Below, piece after piece: positions 1 to 8,710 of a stretch of DNA of 64,000 bases. Each line of letters begins with the position of its first letter. Within the stretch, counting starts at the first letter, position 1. Below the pieces are notes generated by a model that was given only the letters and a program-made list of their open reading frames with translations, ran no database searches and was not told the DNA's origin. The position numbers were made by a program, and so were the translations under genes. This DNA comes from CAVXTT01 sp963764685 (GTDB lineage: Bacteria; Bacteroidota; Ignavibacteria; Ignavibacteriales; Ignavibacteriaceae). Location of the stretch: the NCBI GenBank assembly GCA_963764685.1, contig CAVXTT010000019.1, positions 186,001-250,000 on the forward strand, read 5' to 3'.

Positions 1-958
1 ATTCATCGATCTCCGAGTCATCTACAATGCGGGCAATTATATCGTACATATCGTACGCTTTTAAGCTGTCCTCGGGAAGGAAGCCATAGATCTCTTTAGG
101 TGAATATTTAGGAGGCTTGCCTGCAATCCTGTTAAAAGAAGCAGAAGGACCTCCAGGGATCTTATCCGTAATGCTTCTTATCTGAAGAAGGCACTCTTCA
201 TCATTTTTCATTACGTAATCGGTTACCCCGCTAATGTTCGACTGTACTTTAGCGCCGCCTAACTTTTCATTATCAATAACTTCCCCGATTGCCGCCCTTA
301 CCAGGTGTGCGCCAGCAAGGAAAACAGAGCCTTCGCCTTCAACAATTAATGCTTCATCGCTCATTATAGGGAGATAAGCACCGCCTGCCACACACGGACC
401 CATTATTGCAGCAATCTGTGTTATACCCATTGATGACATAATTGCATTGTTCCTGAATATCCTTCCGAAATGCTCTTTATCGGGAAATATCTCATCCTGC
501 AGGGGCAGGAATACTCCTGCGCTGTCGACCAGGTAAATTACCGGAAGACGATTCTCCATTGCGATTTCCTGTGCACGCAGATTCTTCTTTGCAGTAATTG
601 GGAACCAGGCTCCAGCCTTAACTGTTGCATCGTTGGCAACTATAACGTGCAGCTTTTTATTGATCTTCCCTATGCCGTATATTGTACCCGAGGAAGGGGC
701 ACCGCCGTATTCCTTATACATATCATAGGCAGCGAAGGTGTTTAATTCAAAAAACTCTTTTTCATTATCTACCAGTCTGCTGATCCGTTCTCTGGCAGTA
801 AGCTTCCCTTTGGCTTTATGCTTTTCAATTGCACCTTTGCCTCCGCCAAGCTTAATCTTTTCCTGCTCGGCGTGCAGCTTTCTCATGAGTGTTTTGTAAT
901 TATCTTCTCTTTTAAGATAGGAGGCAGTTTCCTTTACGGGAGTCCCTATTTTTTTCAT
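1..958 (-). CDS. Acyl-CoA carboxylase carboxyltransferase (beta) subunit, 3' end off the window
   Basis: This open frame runs from ATG at 958 and leaves the window without a stop, giving about 319 N-terminal residues. I translated it by hand from the minus strand. It opens MKKIGTPVKETASY, then has GKLTARERI, YLVDSAGVFLPLQ and CVAGGAYLPIMSDE, the typical crotonase-fold carboxyltransferase blocks that bind the acyl-CoA and carboxybiotin. The stretch FLPLQDEIFPDKEHFGRIF resembles the methylcrotonyl-CoA/geranyl-CoA carboxylase beta type more than the propionyl-CoA type. It would carboxylate an acyl-CoA together with a biotin-bearing alpha subunit not seen here. An acyl-CoA dehydrogenase lies 9 nt upstream, the classic pairing in leucine/isovalerate degradation. 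Family assignment is strong; the substrate is an inference. Confidence 0.88.
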   Translation of the reverse strand, partial: MKKIGTPVKETASYLKREDNYKTLMRKLHAEQEKIKLGGGKGAIEKHKAKGKLTARERISRLVDNEKEFFELNTFAAYDMYKEYGGAPSSGTIYGIGKINKKLHVIVANDATVKAGAWFPITAKKNLRAQEIAMENRLPVIYLVDSAGVFLPLQDEIFPDKEHFGRIFRNNAIMSSMGITQIAAIMGPCVAGGAYLPIMSDEALIVEGEGSVFLAGAHLVRAAIGEVIDNEKLGGAKVQSNISGVTDYVMKNDEECLLQIRSITDKIPGGPSASFNRIAGKPPKYSPKEIYGFLPEDSLKAYDMYDIIARIVDDSEIDE

Positions 959-967
959 AAGCTCATA

Positions 968-2131
968 TCAATCATTTAGAAGGTGGCGGGCAATAACTAT
1001 GCGCTGTATTTCAGATGTCCCTTCACCAATAGTGCAAAGCTTAACATCGCGATAGAATTTCTCAACAGGATAATCTTTAATGAATCCGTACCCTCCGAAT
1101 ATCTGCACTGCTTCGCTTGCAGCTTTCTCGGCTATCTCGCTTGCGAACAGCTTAGCCATTGCGGCTTCTTTGGTATTAGGAATATGATTGTCCTTCATAA
1201 ATGCAGCCCGGTAATTAAGTAGTCTGGCAGCTTCAATATTGGTTCCCATCTCTGCTAGCTTAAACTGGATAGCCTGGAATTCATTTAATGGTTTGCCGAA
1301 CTGTTTTCTTTCGCGTGCATACTTCAGGGAAGCTTCAAGACAGCCCTGTGCAAGACCTATACTAAGTGCGGCAATGCTTATTCGTCCTCCTTCAAGGATC
1401 TTCATTGCCTGGATAAATCCTTCTCCCTCTTCACCTATAAGGTTCTCAGCAGGTACCTTGCAATTTTCAAATGTAATCTGGGTAGTCTCGCTTGCACGCA
1501 TACCGAGCTTGTTTTCCTTCTTGCCGGAAATAAATCCTTCCATACCCTTCTCTAATATAAATGCGGAGATCCCTTTCTTACCTTTGGTCTTGTTGGTAAT
1601 TGCCATCATTACAGCTACTCCGCCCACTGTGCCATGTGTGGTAAAGGTCTTACTTCCGTTAAGAATGTAGTAGTCACCTTTTCTTTCGGCAATGGTCCTC
1701 AATCCGGCAGCATCACTTCCTGAGGCAGCTTCGGTTAAGCCCCAGGCACCCATTGTTTGTCCCGAAGTAAGTCTCGGAAGATATTTCTGTTTCTGTTCTT
1801 TACTTGCAAACCTGTAAATATGGTTGGTGCAGAGACCATTATGTGCTGCCACGGAAAGTGCAATTGAGGGGTCAACCTTCGCAATCTCCTCAATGATCGA
1901 TGCAAACTCAACATACCCCAGGCCAGCACCGCCGTATTCTTCTGAAACAAGTATACCCAGGAAGCCCAGATCGCCAAGCTGCTTCATTATTTCAAAAGGA
2001 AATTTCTGAGATTCATCCAGTTCCATAATGACCGGACGGATGTTCTTCTCGGCAAAATCCTTTATAGTATCTCTAATAAATTTTTGATTTTCAGTTAATT
2101 CTATTGTGAATGGAAATTCAGCTAACTCCAT
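968..2131 (-). CDS. Acyl-CoA dehydrogenase
   Basis: A 387-aa flavoenzyme of standard length for short/branched-chain acyl-CoA dehydrogenases, oxidising an acyl-CoA to the 2-enoyl-CoA and passing electrons to ETF. The N-terminal helical domain is followed by WGLTEAASGSDAAGL (FAD/substrate loop, about 130-145), a middle beta domain, and a C-terminal helical domain with FGGYGFIKDYPVEKFYRD. The GEGTSEIQR motif near residue 370 carries the candidate catalytic Glu. The ATG at 2131 is preceded by an AGAGGA ribosome binding site. The carboxyltransferase gene follows 9 nt downstream, so the two probably share a transcript, consistent with isovaleryl-CoA or similar branched-chain oxidation. The exact substrate cannot be read from the sequence. 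Confidence 0.92.
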   Translation of the reverse strand: MELAEFPFTIELTENQKFIRDTIKDFAEKNIRPVIMELDESQKFPFEIMKQLGDLGFLGILVSEEYGGAGLGYVEFASIIEEIAKVDPSIALSVAAHNGLCTNHIYRFASKEQKQKYLPRLTSGQTMGAWGLTEAASGSDAAGLRTIAERKGDYYILNGSKTFTTHGTVGGVAVMMAITNKTKGKKGISAFILEKGMEGFISGKKENKLGMRASETTQITFENCKVPAENLIGEEGEGFIQAMKILEGGRISIAALSIGLAQGCLEASLKYARERKQFGKPLNEFQAIQFKLAEMGTNIEAARLLNYRAAFMKDNHIPNTKEAAMAKLFASEIAEKAASEAVQIFGGYGFIKDYPVEKFYRDVKLCTIGEGTSEIQRIVIARHLLND

Positions 2132-2206
2132 CAGGTTTCCTCTAATATTAAGGGTAAATCAGGACTAGTATTTTAATGTAATAAAATAGCTAAAGTAAGT
2201 AATAAT

Positions 2207-3158
2207 TTACAACCGGTTTTTGAAATTGTCTATAACTTCTTCGGCAATATGGTAAGGGGAGGCACTGCCGAGGATTACTTTAGCAATCGAGCCGGCGAGG
2301 GAATAATCCCCTCCATTATCCCATAAAGCTCTTTTTAATTTTTCTTCAACAATTTCCTTGATCCGGTTCTTTGTCTGCTCTTCCCTTTTCTTCAGGAAGG
2401 TATTTGAATTGATCAGGTATTTGTGATGTCGTTCAATCTCGGATGCTATTTCAATTATACCCTTATTTTCCGAGGCTATGGATTTTATGATGTTCGGCAT
2501 CCAGGAATGTTCATTATGGTCTCTCATCATAAGTATGGTTTTAATTGCAGTAACTGCCTGCTCGGCACCGGGACGGTCGCTCTTGTTCACTACATAAAAA
2601 TCAGCTATCTCCATTAGTCCTGCCTTCATTGCCTGCACTGCATCCCCTGATTCAGGGACAAGTACCACGATTGTGGTATCTGCGGCTTTTGCTATGTCCA
2701 GTTCTGATTGTCCCACACCTACCGTCTCAAGGAGAATAAAATCATATCCTGCAGAGTCAAGGACATCAGCCGCATCAATGGCTTTTTTGCTTAAGCCGCC
2801 GAGACTCCCCCTGGTAGCCATACTCCGGATAAACACTCCCGGGTCCTGTCCTATCTCCGACATTCGCACGCGGTCGCCAAGAAGTGCTCCGCCGGTAAAG
2901 GGACTGGTAGGGTCAACTGCAATAATGCCTACGGTTTTGCCAAGCTGTCTCAGGTGTTTGGTAAGCTGGTTGGTTATGGTGCTTTTCCCCGCTCCGGGTG
3001 GTCCTGTTACCCCTATCCTGTAGGCATTTCCGACAGATGAGTATAATTCTTTCACCAGTTCCGATGAGGCGGCAGAATCCAGTCTCCGCAAGTGAGATTG
3101 CTCTTGCAACCGCCCTTTTATCTCTTATTTTAATATTACTGATTAGTTTGGAATACAT
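2207..3158 (-). CDS. meaB: Methylmalonyl-CoA mutase-associated GTPase MeaB (frameshifted)
   Basis: A P-loop G3E GTPase that protects and reloads the B12-dependent methylmalonyl-CoA mutase. The Walker A motif is GPPGAGKST, with VDPTSPFTGGALLGDR, a switch region FIRSMATRG, ETVGVGQSE and NKSD (base specificity). The N-terminal helix (MYSKLISNIK, then RAVARAISLAE) lies in a different frame from the rest. The frames meet near 3083, where removing one base (or adding two) joins AISLAE to LDSAASSELVKEL. Using only the downstream frame would force a TTG start at 3109 and lose the family N-terminus, so I set the start at ATG 3158. The gene sits 2 nt after the epimerase gene and upstream of the acyl-CoA dehydrogenase, consistent with propionyl-CoA metabolism. 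The mutase itself is not in this window. Confidence 0.88.
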
Positions 3159-3160
3159 CT

Positions 3161-4092
3161 TCAGACCGGGATGGCTGTTTCCCTGAAATAGTCGACTGTA
3201 CTTTTTAATCCTGCTTTTATTGCAACACCAGGTTTCCAGTTAAATCTTGAGTATAATTTATCTGAAGTTATAACACTTCTCATTTGCTCACCCGGTGCTG
3301 CAGGCCCGTGCTTCTCAGATGCCTTAGCACCCGTCAGTTCATTAAGATTAGCGGAAGATTGTATTAACATCTGTCTCAATCCCGGTACCGATATTATAAG
3401 TATCTGATATCGAATCATTAAGATTAAGCAGGTTAGCTTTAACAACGTCTTCCACAAATACATAATCTCTTGTCTGTTTACCCGAACCATTGATTACAGG
3501 CTGCTGATTTTTAAGCAGCCTGGTAGTAAAGATTGCAACTACTCCCGCCTCTCCTGCTGCATTCTGCCGGGGACCGTAAATATTTGCATACCTTAGAATG
3601 GAATATTGAAGTTTATACTGCAAATAATAATAATAAATATATTTCTCCACCGCGAGCTTTGATATTCCATAAGGTGAAACGGGATACTGCGGGTGTTCTT
3701 CGTCAGCCGGGAAATATGACTGCTCTCCGTATACTGCACCGCCGCTTGAAGCAAATATAAATTTTGTAACCCCTGTATTGACTGCATTCTGAAGTAAATT
3801 TACAGAGCCAAGTATATTGGTTTTTGCATCAAATACAGGATCTGCAACCGAATGCCTGACGTCCATCTGTGCAGCGTGATGGTTAACAGCATCGAATCTT
3901 TCCCTGATGAACAGGTCTTTAATAGAGGGATCTGTAATGTCTGCCTTTATGAACTCAGCTGAAGGGTTAATGTTTGATTCAACCCCTGAGGATAAATTAT
4001 CAAGAACAAAAACTTTATGTCCCTGTATTAATAAGTGCATCGGTAATATGTGAACCAATAAAACCTGCGCCACCCGTTACTAATATCTTCAT
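3161..4092 (-). CDS. NAD-dependent epimerase/dehydratase, UDP-glucose 4-epimerase-like (two frameshifts)
   Basis: An extended short-chain dehydrogenase acting on a sugar nucleotide. The true N-terminus, MKILVTGGAGFIGSH, starts at ATG 4092 and carries the NAD-binding GxxGxxG motif. It runs out of frame near 4020, where one extra base interrupts TGHKVFVLDNLSSG. The middle part holds the S and YxxxK catalytic residues (SPYGISKLAVEKY) and YGPRQ. A second extra base near 3353 separates DVNTIF from the C-terminal block LNELTGAKASEKHGPAAPGEQ. Removing one base at each point gives a continuous protein of about 310 aa, normal for the family. The start codon overlaps the nadD stop (ATGA), so it is translated from the same operon. 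The natural sugar is unknown. Confidence 0.85.
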
Positions 4093-4670
4093 TTCTTCCG
4101 TTTATATAGATTAAAGGTGTAAATATATTCCATTACCTTTTCAGGGACAAGGAAGTTGACCGGTAAGCCGAGCTTTACTCTGCTTCTGATATCAGTAGAA
4201 CTGATCTCAATGAGAGGAGTTTCAAGAAGAATTACCCCGGAAGGGAGCTCAATATCCTTTCCTGCATAAGTTATCCCTCTCTTTAAGACAACCGGCAATG
4301 CCAGCTTGATTATTTCATCCGGCTGTTTCCACGTATTGAATTTAAGGAAATTATCATAACCTATTATCAGTTCAATCTTCCCGTACTGCTTTTTAAGTTC
4401 CTGCAGGGTATTTACTGTATACGATATGCCTCCTGATTGAAGTTCAAGATCCGACACTTCAAAATGCGGAATGCCTTCGACAGCAGCTTTAAGCATATTT
4501 AATCTGTGCCCTGCTGATGAAGAAATTACATCCAGTTTATGGGGAGAAACATTAGCGGGTATAAAAATTATTTTCTCCAGCTTCCGCACTTCATATACTG
4601 CCTGTGCAGTGATCAAATGACCATTATGTACAGGATCAAAAGTACCGCCGAATATTCCGACAGCCTTCAT
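4089..4670 (-). CDS. nadD: Nicotinate-nucleotide adenylyltransferase
   Basis: A 193-aa nucleotidyltransferase that joins nicotinate mononucleotide and ATP to make deamido-NAD, an essential step in NAD biosynthesis. The N-terminal GGTFDPVHNGHL motif (residues 9-20) contains the HxGH signature, and ISSTDIRSRVKLG near residue 155 is the second conserved ATP-binding motif. Length is normal for bacterial NadD. It overlaps its upstream neighbour by 4 nt and the epimerase gene downstream by 4 nt, so it is in the middle of a tightly packed operon. Motifs, length and order of blocks all agree. Confidence 0.95.
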   Translation of the reverse strand: MKAVGIFGGTFDPVHNGHLITAQAVYEVRKLEKIIFIPANVSPHKLDVISSSAGHRLNMLKAAVEGIPHFEVSDLELQSGGISYTVNTLQELKKQYGKIELIIGYDNFLKFNTWKQPDEIIKLALPVVLKRGITYAGKDIELPSGVILLETPLIEISSTDIRSRVKLGLPVNFLVPEKVMEYIYTFNLYKRKK

Positions 4671-5356
4671 TTTATCTGTTCTTTATATTCAATGAATAAG
4701 TGGGTAAACTGTTCGTGCATCTTGTGACTGCAGTATGCAAGACTTTCTTTTTTTGAAAGTTCTGTATAAAGGTTCTTAAAGTCATCCCAGCTACTGATAT
4801 ACATCCCCTTCTCGACCACAGTAACAAAATAGTTATGCTTACAGATTACTGAGAGATAGTTATCATAGCCTTTTTCAATATTTGAGAATAGTTCCTGGTG
4901 ATATTTGGTAAAGCCAAGGAAAGAAATAGAATTATTTAACCCTTTACCTATTACAACGGCATCCTCCTCCACTGAAAGGAGTTCAAATATCTTCTGAATA
5001 TCAGTTTCATTCAATCCTATTGTCTTTGAAAATATAACCAGGTTTCTGGAATATTTAGAGAAGTGTCTTTCATCAAGATATTTTAATGAACTGTTAGGAT
5101 TTCCCGGTCCCATTATGCTGATATAAACAGCCGAAGACAGCAGTTCCTGGGGTACATTTTGCTGATCGCTGCTGTTTATACAGAATACCGCGTTATGCTT
5201 CTCGTTTATTTTTTCAATGATCTCTACATTATTTAAATATAAAGTGGAGAGCAGGATTGAGGAATGCTCATTATCCATCATCCCGAATAATGACACTGCT
5301 TCCGGATTAAACACCGGGGATAATGGAACAAGATAAATAGAAAAACCCGATTTCAT
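4667..5356 (-). CDS. Uncharacterised protein, possibly a DUF2064/CofC-like nucleotidyltransferase fold
   Basis: A 229-aa soluble protein with no signal peptide or membrane segment. I do not recognise it with certainty. The segment around residues 125-150, EEDAVVIGKGLNNSISFLGF, resembles the D-(A/V)-V-x-G-P-A-x-D-G-G-Y-Y-L-I-G-L block of the DUF2064/CofC glycosyltransferase-like family, and the preceding stretch is where that family's acceptor helix would be. The conserved GG and acidic residues are replaced, so if the fold is right the catalytic site is altered. It overlaps nadD and the PrsW-like gene by 4 nt each, which ties it to this operon in expression. A function should not be transferred from this weak resemblance. 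Confidence 0.5.
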   Translation of the reverse strand: MKSGFSIYLVPLSPVFNPEAVSLFGMMDNEHSSILLSTLYLNNVEIIEKINEKHNAVFCINSSDQQNVPQELLSSAVYISIMGPGNPNSSLKYLDERHFSKYSRNLVIFSKTIGLNETDIQKIFELLSVEEDAVVIGKGLNNSISFLGFTKYHQELFSNIEKGYDNYLSVICKHNYFVTVVEKGMYISSWDDFKNLYTELSKKESLAYCSHKMHEQFTHLFIEYKEQIK

Positions 5357-6312
5357 TGTACGTATGTTTTATTGTTTTGAAGAATGCCGGTAATAAAATT
5401 TCGGTAATGGTTTATATCCTGCTCGTAATAAAACCTTGATGATCCTGTAGAGTTCCTGAACTGCATCTTCCTGAATGCAAGTGTAGTGGCGGCAGTTATA
5501 TATAGCTTTCTGATACTTTCGTCAATCCAGCCGTTCCTGTTCCTTACAGAAGAGTTCAGTATTAACAGGTGTTCTGCAGGAATTACTCCGTTGGAAACCT
5601 CCTCGAGGAGCTCAGTATAGATAATTTTCTTTTCACTCATTACTGATGTTGAAAATACAACAATAAAAACTGCTATGGTAAAGATCATAAATATAAAGCC
5701 GATTGGTGCTGTGGATTCAAAGCTGACACTGAAATTCCAGGCGAAGTGTATGAACATTGCAATTGAAAGACCTGCAAGCGGGAGTATTATCCTGTAAGGA
5801 TAGCTTCTGAATTTTGCATATCCCAGGAAAGCACCATAAGTGGCTGTGGAAATACAATGCATCACAGCTGAAAACATCGTCCTGATTATAACCATTGTGA
5901 TCCATCCCGAAAAAGTAGTGCCGTAGGAAATAAAATAAAGGAAGTTTTCCGTCATTCCGAATCCCAATCCTAATGCTCCGCCATATACAATACCATCGGT
6001 AATATTATCAAACTTCCTGCTTCTGAATATAATGAGCACAAAGGCTGCTTTGGTTATTTCCTCAACAAACGGGGCAATCAGAATGGTATCTACTGCATTA
6101 AGGACTTCGGAATCATAAATAAACACCTGGAAAATTTTTGAGATCAGAGCACTGCCGCCAATGGCGAATATTATACTGACTACACCAAGGAGGTAATTCC
6201 CCAGAACCAGTCCAAAAGGCTCTCTGTCATAACTGTCAAAACGCCAGATAAGGACGAGGTAGACAGACATCGGTATTATAGCGGCTAATGCAGAAGCTAA
6301 AATCAGCATCAA
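5353..6312 (-). CDS. PrsW-family intramembrane metalloprotease
   Basis: A 319-aa polytopic membrane protein with about eight hydrophobic segments. It contains the family motifs in order: FVEEITKAAFVL (EExxK) near residue 85, GLGFGMTENFLYF near 118, MHCISTATYG near 150, and FIHFAWNF near 190. PrsW proteins (CAAX/ABI-like superfamily) are intramembrane proteases; Bacillus PrsW cleaves anti-sigma factor RsiW. A soluble C-terminal tail of about 85 residues follows the last membrane segment. It is the first gene of the minus-strand run that continues through nadD. No anti-sigma factor is encoded nearby, so its substrate is unknown. Confidence 0.85.
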   Translation of the reverse strand: MMLILASALAAIIPMSVYLVLIWRFDSYDREPFGLVLGNYLLGVVSIIFAIGGSALISKIFQVFIYDSEVLNAVDTILIAPFVEEITKAAFVLIIFRSRKFDNITDGIVYGGALGLGFGMTENFLYFISYGTTFSGWITMVIIRTMFSAVMHCISTATYGAFLGYAKFRSYPYRIILPLAGLSIAMFIHFAWNFSVSFESTAPIGFIFMIFTIAVFIVVFSTSVMSEKKIIYTELLEEVSNGVIPAEHLLILNSSVRNRNGWIDESIRKLYITAATTLAFRKMQFRNSTGSSRFYYEQDINHYRNFITGILQNNKTYVQ

Positions 6313-6600
6313 TAAAAATCTTTATTAACTTAAAGTAAATATTGCAAGCGATATTCAGAAATCAAAATCAGAAATGAATTCCTCTTTGCATACCTATCCC
6401 AACGATGACAAAAAAAATAAAGAATCCCTCAAAAAAGGATGATAAATTTTGTTTTGACAAAAAATAAACAACCAAACTTTAGAGAGGGATCTTATGGTAA
6501 ATGCAGCACTTTTCAGCAAGTTATTTAATCTTATTCAATTTTGCCCGAAATGAGAAAAAATTACCCAAATTTATTACTAATTGCTTTATAATTGCTTATC

Positions 6601-6692
6601 TGTAAGCCATCTCTAAGCCATCTGTAAGCCATCTGTAAGCCATAAGTGCTGTTTTATGGCTTACAGATGGCTTAGAGAAGGCTTACGTATGG
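6601..6692. repeat. 11-bp-period tandem repeat with inverted arm (TAAGCCATCTG type)
   Basis: The left arm is four consecutive 11-mers, TGTAAGCCATC-like, at 6601-6611, 6612-6622, 6623-6633 and 6634-6644. After a short spacer the right arm (about 6654-6692) repeats the reverse complement with the same 11-bp step. The 15 bp flanking the spacer pair perfectly (ATCTGTAAGCCATAA with TTATGGCTTACAGAT), so a long cruciform or RNA hairpin is possible. The period matches the other 11-bp arrays in this window although the unit sequence differs. Confidence 0.85.
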
Positions 6693-7075
6693 CCTTTACA
6701 TATGCAATCTTTGTACTATTCTTTATAAATAACATAGTTAAATGTGAATTGTTCTTGAATGAAATGGGGGAAAGTAACCAGGATTAAGCAGATTAAGGGC
6801 TATGAGATAGCTAGACTTATGAATTTTACGAATAAAAGGTATTTCAACAGCTGGGATATACACATCAAACCGGATAGCGACTTGAAGTACGAAGGAAATA
6901 GCAAAATAAGGATGGAGGCTTCCAACTTGATAATTTACTGCCTATTCATCTTCACTCACCCAGCTAAGGAAGCAGGGTCCCAGCGAGACAATTATGCAGC
7001 ACTTTACTGTTTTTACTGCATTCTGAGATAAGCATCCTGAAGGAAGCTTCAAGTAAAAATACAAGGCATGCCTTC

Positions 7076-7440
7076 AACCGGTTTGGAACCGGTTGATCCT
7101 GAGAGCCAGTAAAAAAACAGACCATCTAATAAATGTGTCTCGCTAGCATCCCCGTTTGGAACGGGGTGAGGGAAGGTCTAATTTGCACTGATCTCCTTCC
7201 TAATATTTAATCAGGAAAAGAAACACTAATTCAGTATTTAACAATAACATTTGTTTTAGCCCCCTCGGGGCGTAATATTGATAGAAAAAAATCCTAATCC
7301 ATATTACAGCCCCGTGAGGGCGACATCCTGTGGCTGTTAAAAAGTTTCTTTGGCGTTTCAGGATGTCGCCCCGATGGGGGCTTTAATAATTATGCAACCC
7401 AAATCCTATCAATATATCGCTCCTCTGGAGCTCAGGATAT
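7076..7440. repeat. Cluster of palindromic REP-like elements
   Basis: Several short palindromes with different arms lie close together: AACCGGTTTGGAACCGGTT (7076-7094), CCCCGTTTGGAACGGGG (7150-7166), GCCCCCTCGGGGC near 7259, and GCTCCTCTGGAGC near 7421. A 13-bp perfect inverted pair, GGGCGACATCCTG at 7318-7330 and CAGGATGTCGCCC at 7359-7371, belongs to a longer imperfect pair. Tails such as TATTGATAGAAA and CCTATCAATATAT flank the heads in either orientation. Variable palindromic heads with a conserved AT-rich tail are typical of REP-type elements. No REP-associated transposase is encoded in the window. Confidence 0.7.
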
Positions 7441-7471
7441 GATCTTATAGTCGTGCCTTCCCGGGATAAGT

Positions 7472-8710
7472 TCATTCATTTATCCATTCTCTTATTTCTT
7501 TAAGAGTTGGACGCTTACCGTAAGATAAAATGCCTATCCTGAATATTTTTGATGTGACCATAATGGTAAGCATTATAGAGACGATCATAATAACAGCTAT
7601 AACTGCTGTTTCCATTGGGGGAACATTTGTTGTATTGAACCGGAATAGCATTATTGCAGGAGATGTTAAGGGAATGAATGAAAGCACCCTTATCAAAACA
7701 GAATCGGGATTCTGTATAGCCGGCAGGGCAAAGACGACGGGTACAAAAAGAAGAATACTTAGATAACTGTTTAGCTGCTGCGCTTCCTGTTCTGTGGTTA
7801 CTATTGAGCCGATGCCTACATACAATGCAGCATAAAAAAGAAAACCGAGAATAAAGAACAGCATCATTGGAAGCAGGTTGCTGAATGTATCGGAAGGAAT
7901 AAGGGAACTGCCTATGAATACTGCTCCCATAATTGCCCAAACGGTAATCTGAGTAAGCCCGAGAGCGCTCAGTCCTATTATCTTCCCCGATAAAAGTTCT
8001 CCCGGGGTACAGCTTGAAAGGAGTATTTCAATCAGGCGGTTCGATTTTTCTTCAAGTATGCTGCGGATAAGCATACCTCCTATTGATATGATCGTCATAA
8101 GCAGAAGCATTATCACTACCAGGGATGAGAAGAACATCGACATAAAATCAGACTCCGCCTTTTTACCCTCCTTATCAATCACTTCTGCAGTGATCTCTAT
8201 TTCGCCTGCTAATGATACAAGCTCGCGGGAAGAAACCTTTCCGGCAAGAGAGGCTGTAAGTCTTGCATACTGGAATGCTTTTTCGAAACGGTTCAGTTCA
8301 TCGGGATTAAATAAAGCAGCACTTCTGAATCTCAGCTTCACCGAGTCCGTTCCCCCGTTAAAAACTACAAGGCAGCCGGCAAGCATATTATTAAGCAGCT
8401 GACGGTCGGTATCCTTAAGAACATCATCATAGCTCCTCCGGAACCCTGAAGCGTTAATAACGATATATGCAGGAATATTCTCTTTTATAGTATACTGCGA
8501 CAAACTTTCACTAAAGCTGCTGTAGTATATACCTGATGTATCAACAAAACCAATAGGCTTGGTAATCCCTTTCTCGCTGCTGAGCAGAAATGCAGGACCA
8601 GCGGTAAAGACCAATATTATCAGGGGGGTTACAAATAATGAAATGATAAATGTTTTAGTTTTAACTTTCTCAAGATATTCCCACCTGGCTGCAGTTAAGG
8701 TTTTATTCAT
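7472..8710 (-). CDS. ABC-2 type exporter permease (NatB-like)
   Basis: A 412-aa membrane protein with one N-terminal hydrophobic helix (about 22-45), a large extracytoplasmic domain (about 46-190) and a C-terminal block of five to six membrane helices (about 195-390). The segment SIGGMLIRSILEEKSNRLIEILLSS is cut here as MLIRSILEEKSNRLIEILLS, the hallmark of the ABC-2/NatB permease group. In Bacillus NatB works with NatA to export sodium, but related pairs export other solutes. Its start overlaps the stop of the ATPase gene by one base, so the two are translationally coupled. The substrate is not determinable from sequence. Confidence 0.9.
   Translation of the reverse strand: MNKTLTAARWEYLEKVKTKTFIISLFVTPLIILVFTAGPAFLLSSEKGITKPIGFVDTSGIYYSSFSESLSQYTIKENIPAYIVINASGFRRSYDDVLKDTDRQLLNNMLAGCLVVFNGGTDSVKLRFRSAALFNPDELNRFEKAFQYARLTASLAGKVSSRELVSLAGEIEITAEVIDKEGKKAESDFMSMFFSSLVVIMLLLMTIISIGGMLIRSILEEKSNRLIEILLSSCTPGELLSGKIIGLSALGLTQITVWAIMGAVFIGSSLIPSDTFSNLLPMMLFFILGFLFYAALYVGIGSIVTTEQEAQQLNSYLSILLFVPVVFALPAIQNPDSVLIRVLSFIPLTSPAIMLFRFNTTNVPPMETAVIAVIMIVSIMLTIMVTSKIFRIGILSYGKRPTLKEIREWINE

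Larger units (their letters stand above)
6313..7471. other. Repeat-bearing intergenic region between the PrsW and ABC-exporter operons
   Basis: This 1.16-kb gap holds no gene I trust. It contains an 11-bp-period inverted repeat (6601-6692) and a cluster of palindromic REP-like elements (7076-7440). A 90-codon plus-strand frame at 6759-7031 has no convincing ribosome binding site or family features and is probably non-coding. The segment 6313-6500 should contain the promoter of the operon reading leftward, but no promoter elements could be assigned. Confidence 0.6.

Noticed and set aside
2207..4092. meaB and the epimerase as pseudogenes
   Set aside because: Corrections of one base (or, for meaB, possibly two added bases) restore normal proteins, and eight other genes show the same kind of break, so sequence error is the simpler explanation.
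6759..7031. 90-codon plus-strand frame in the gap before the ABC exporter
   Set aside because: No ribosome binding site, no recognisable family features and it lies between repeat elements; likely chance.
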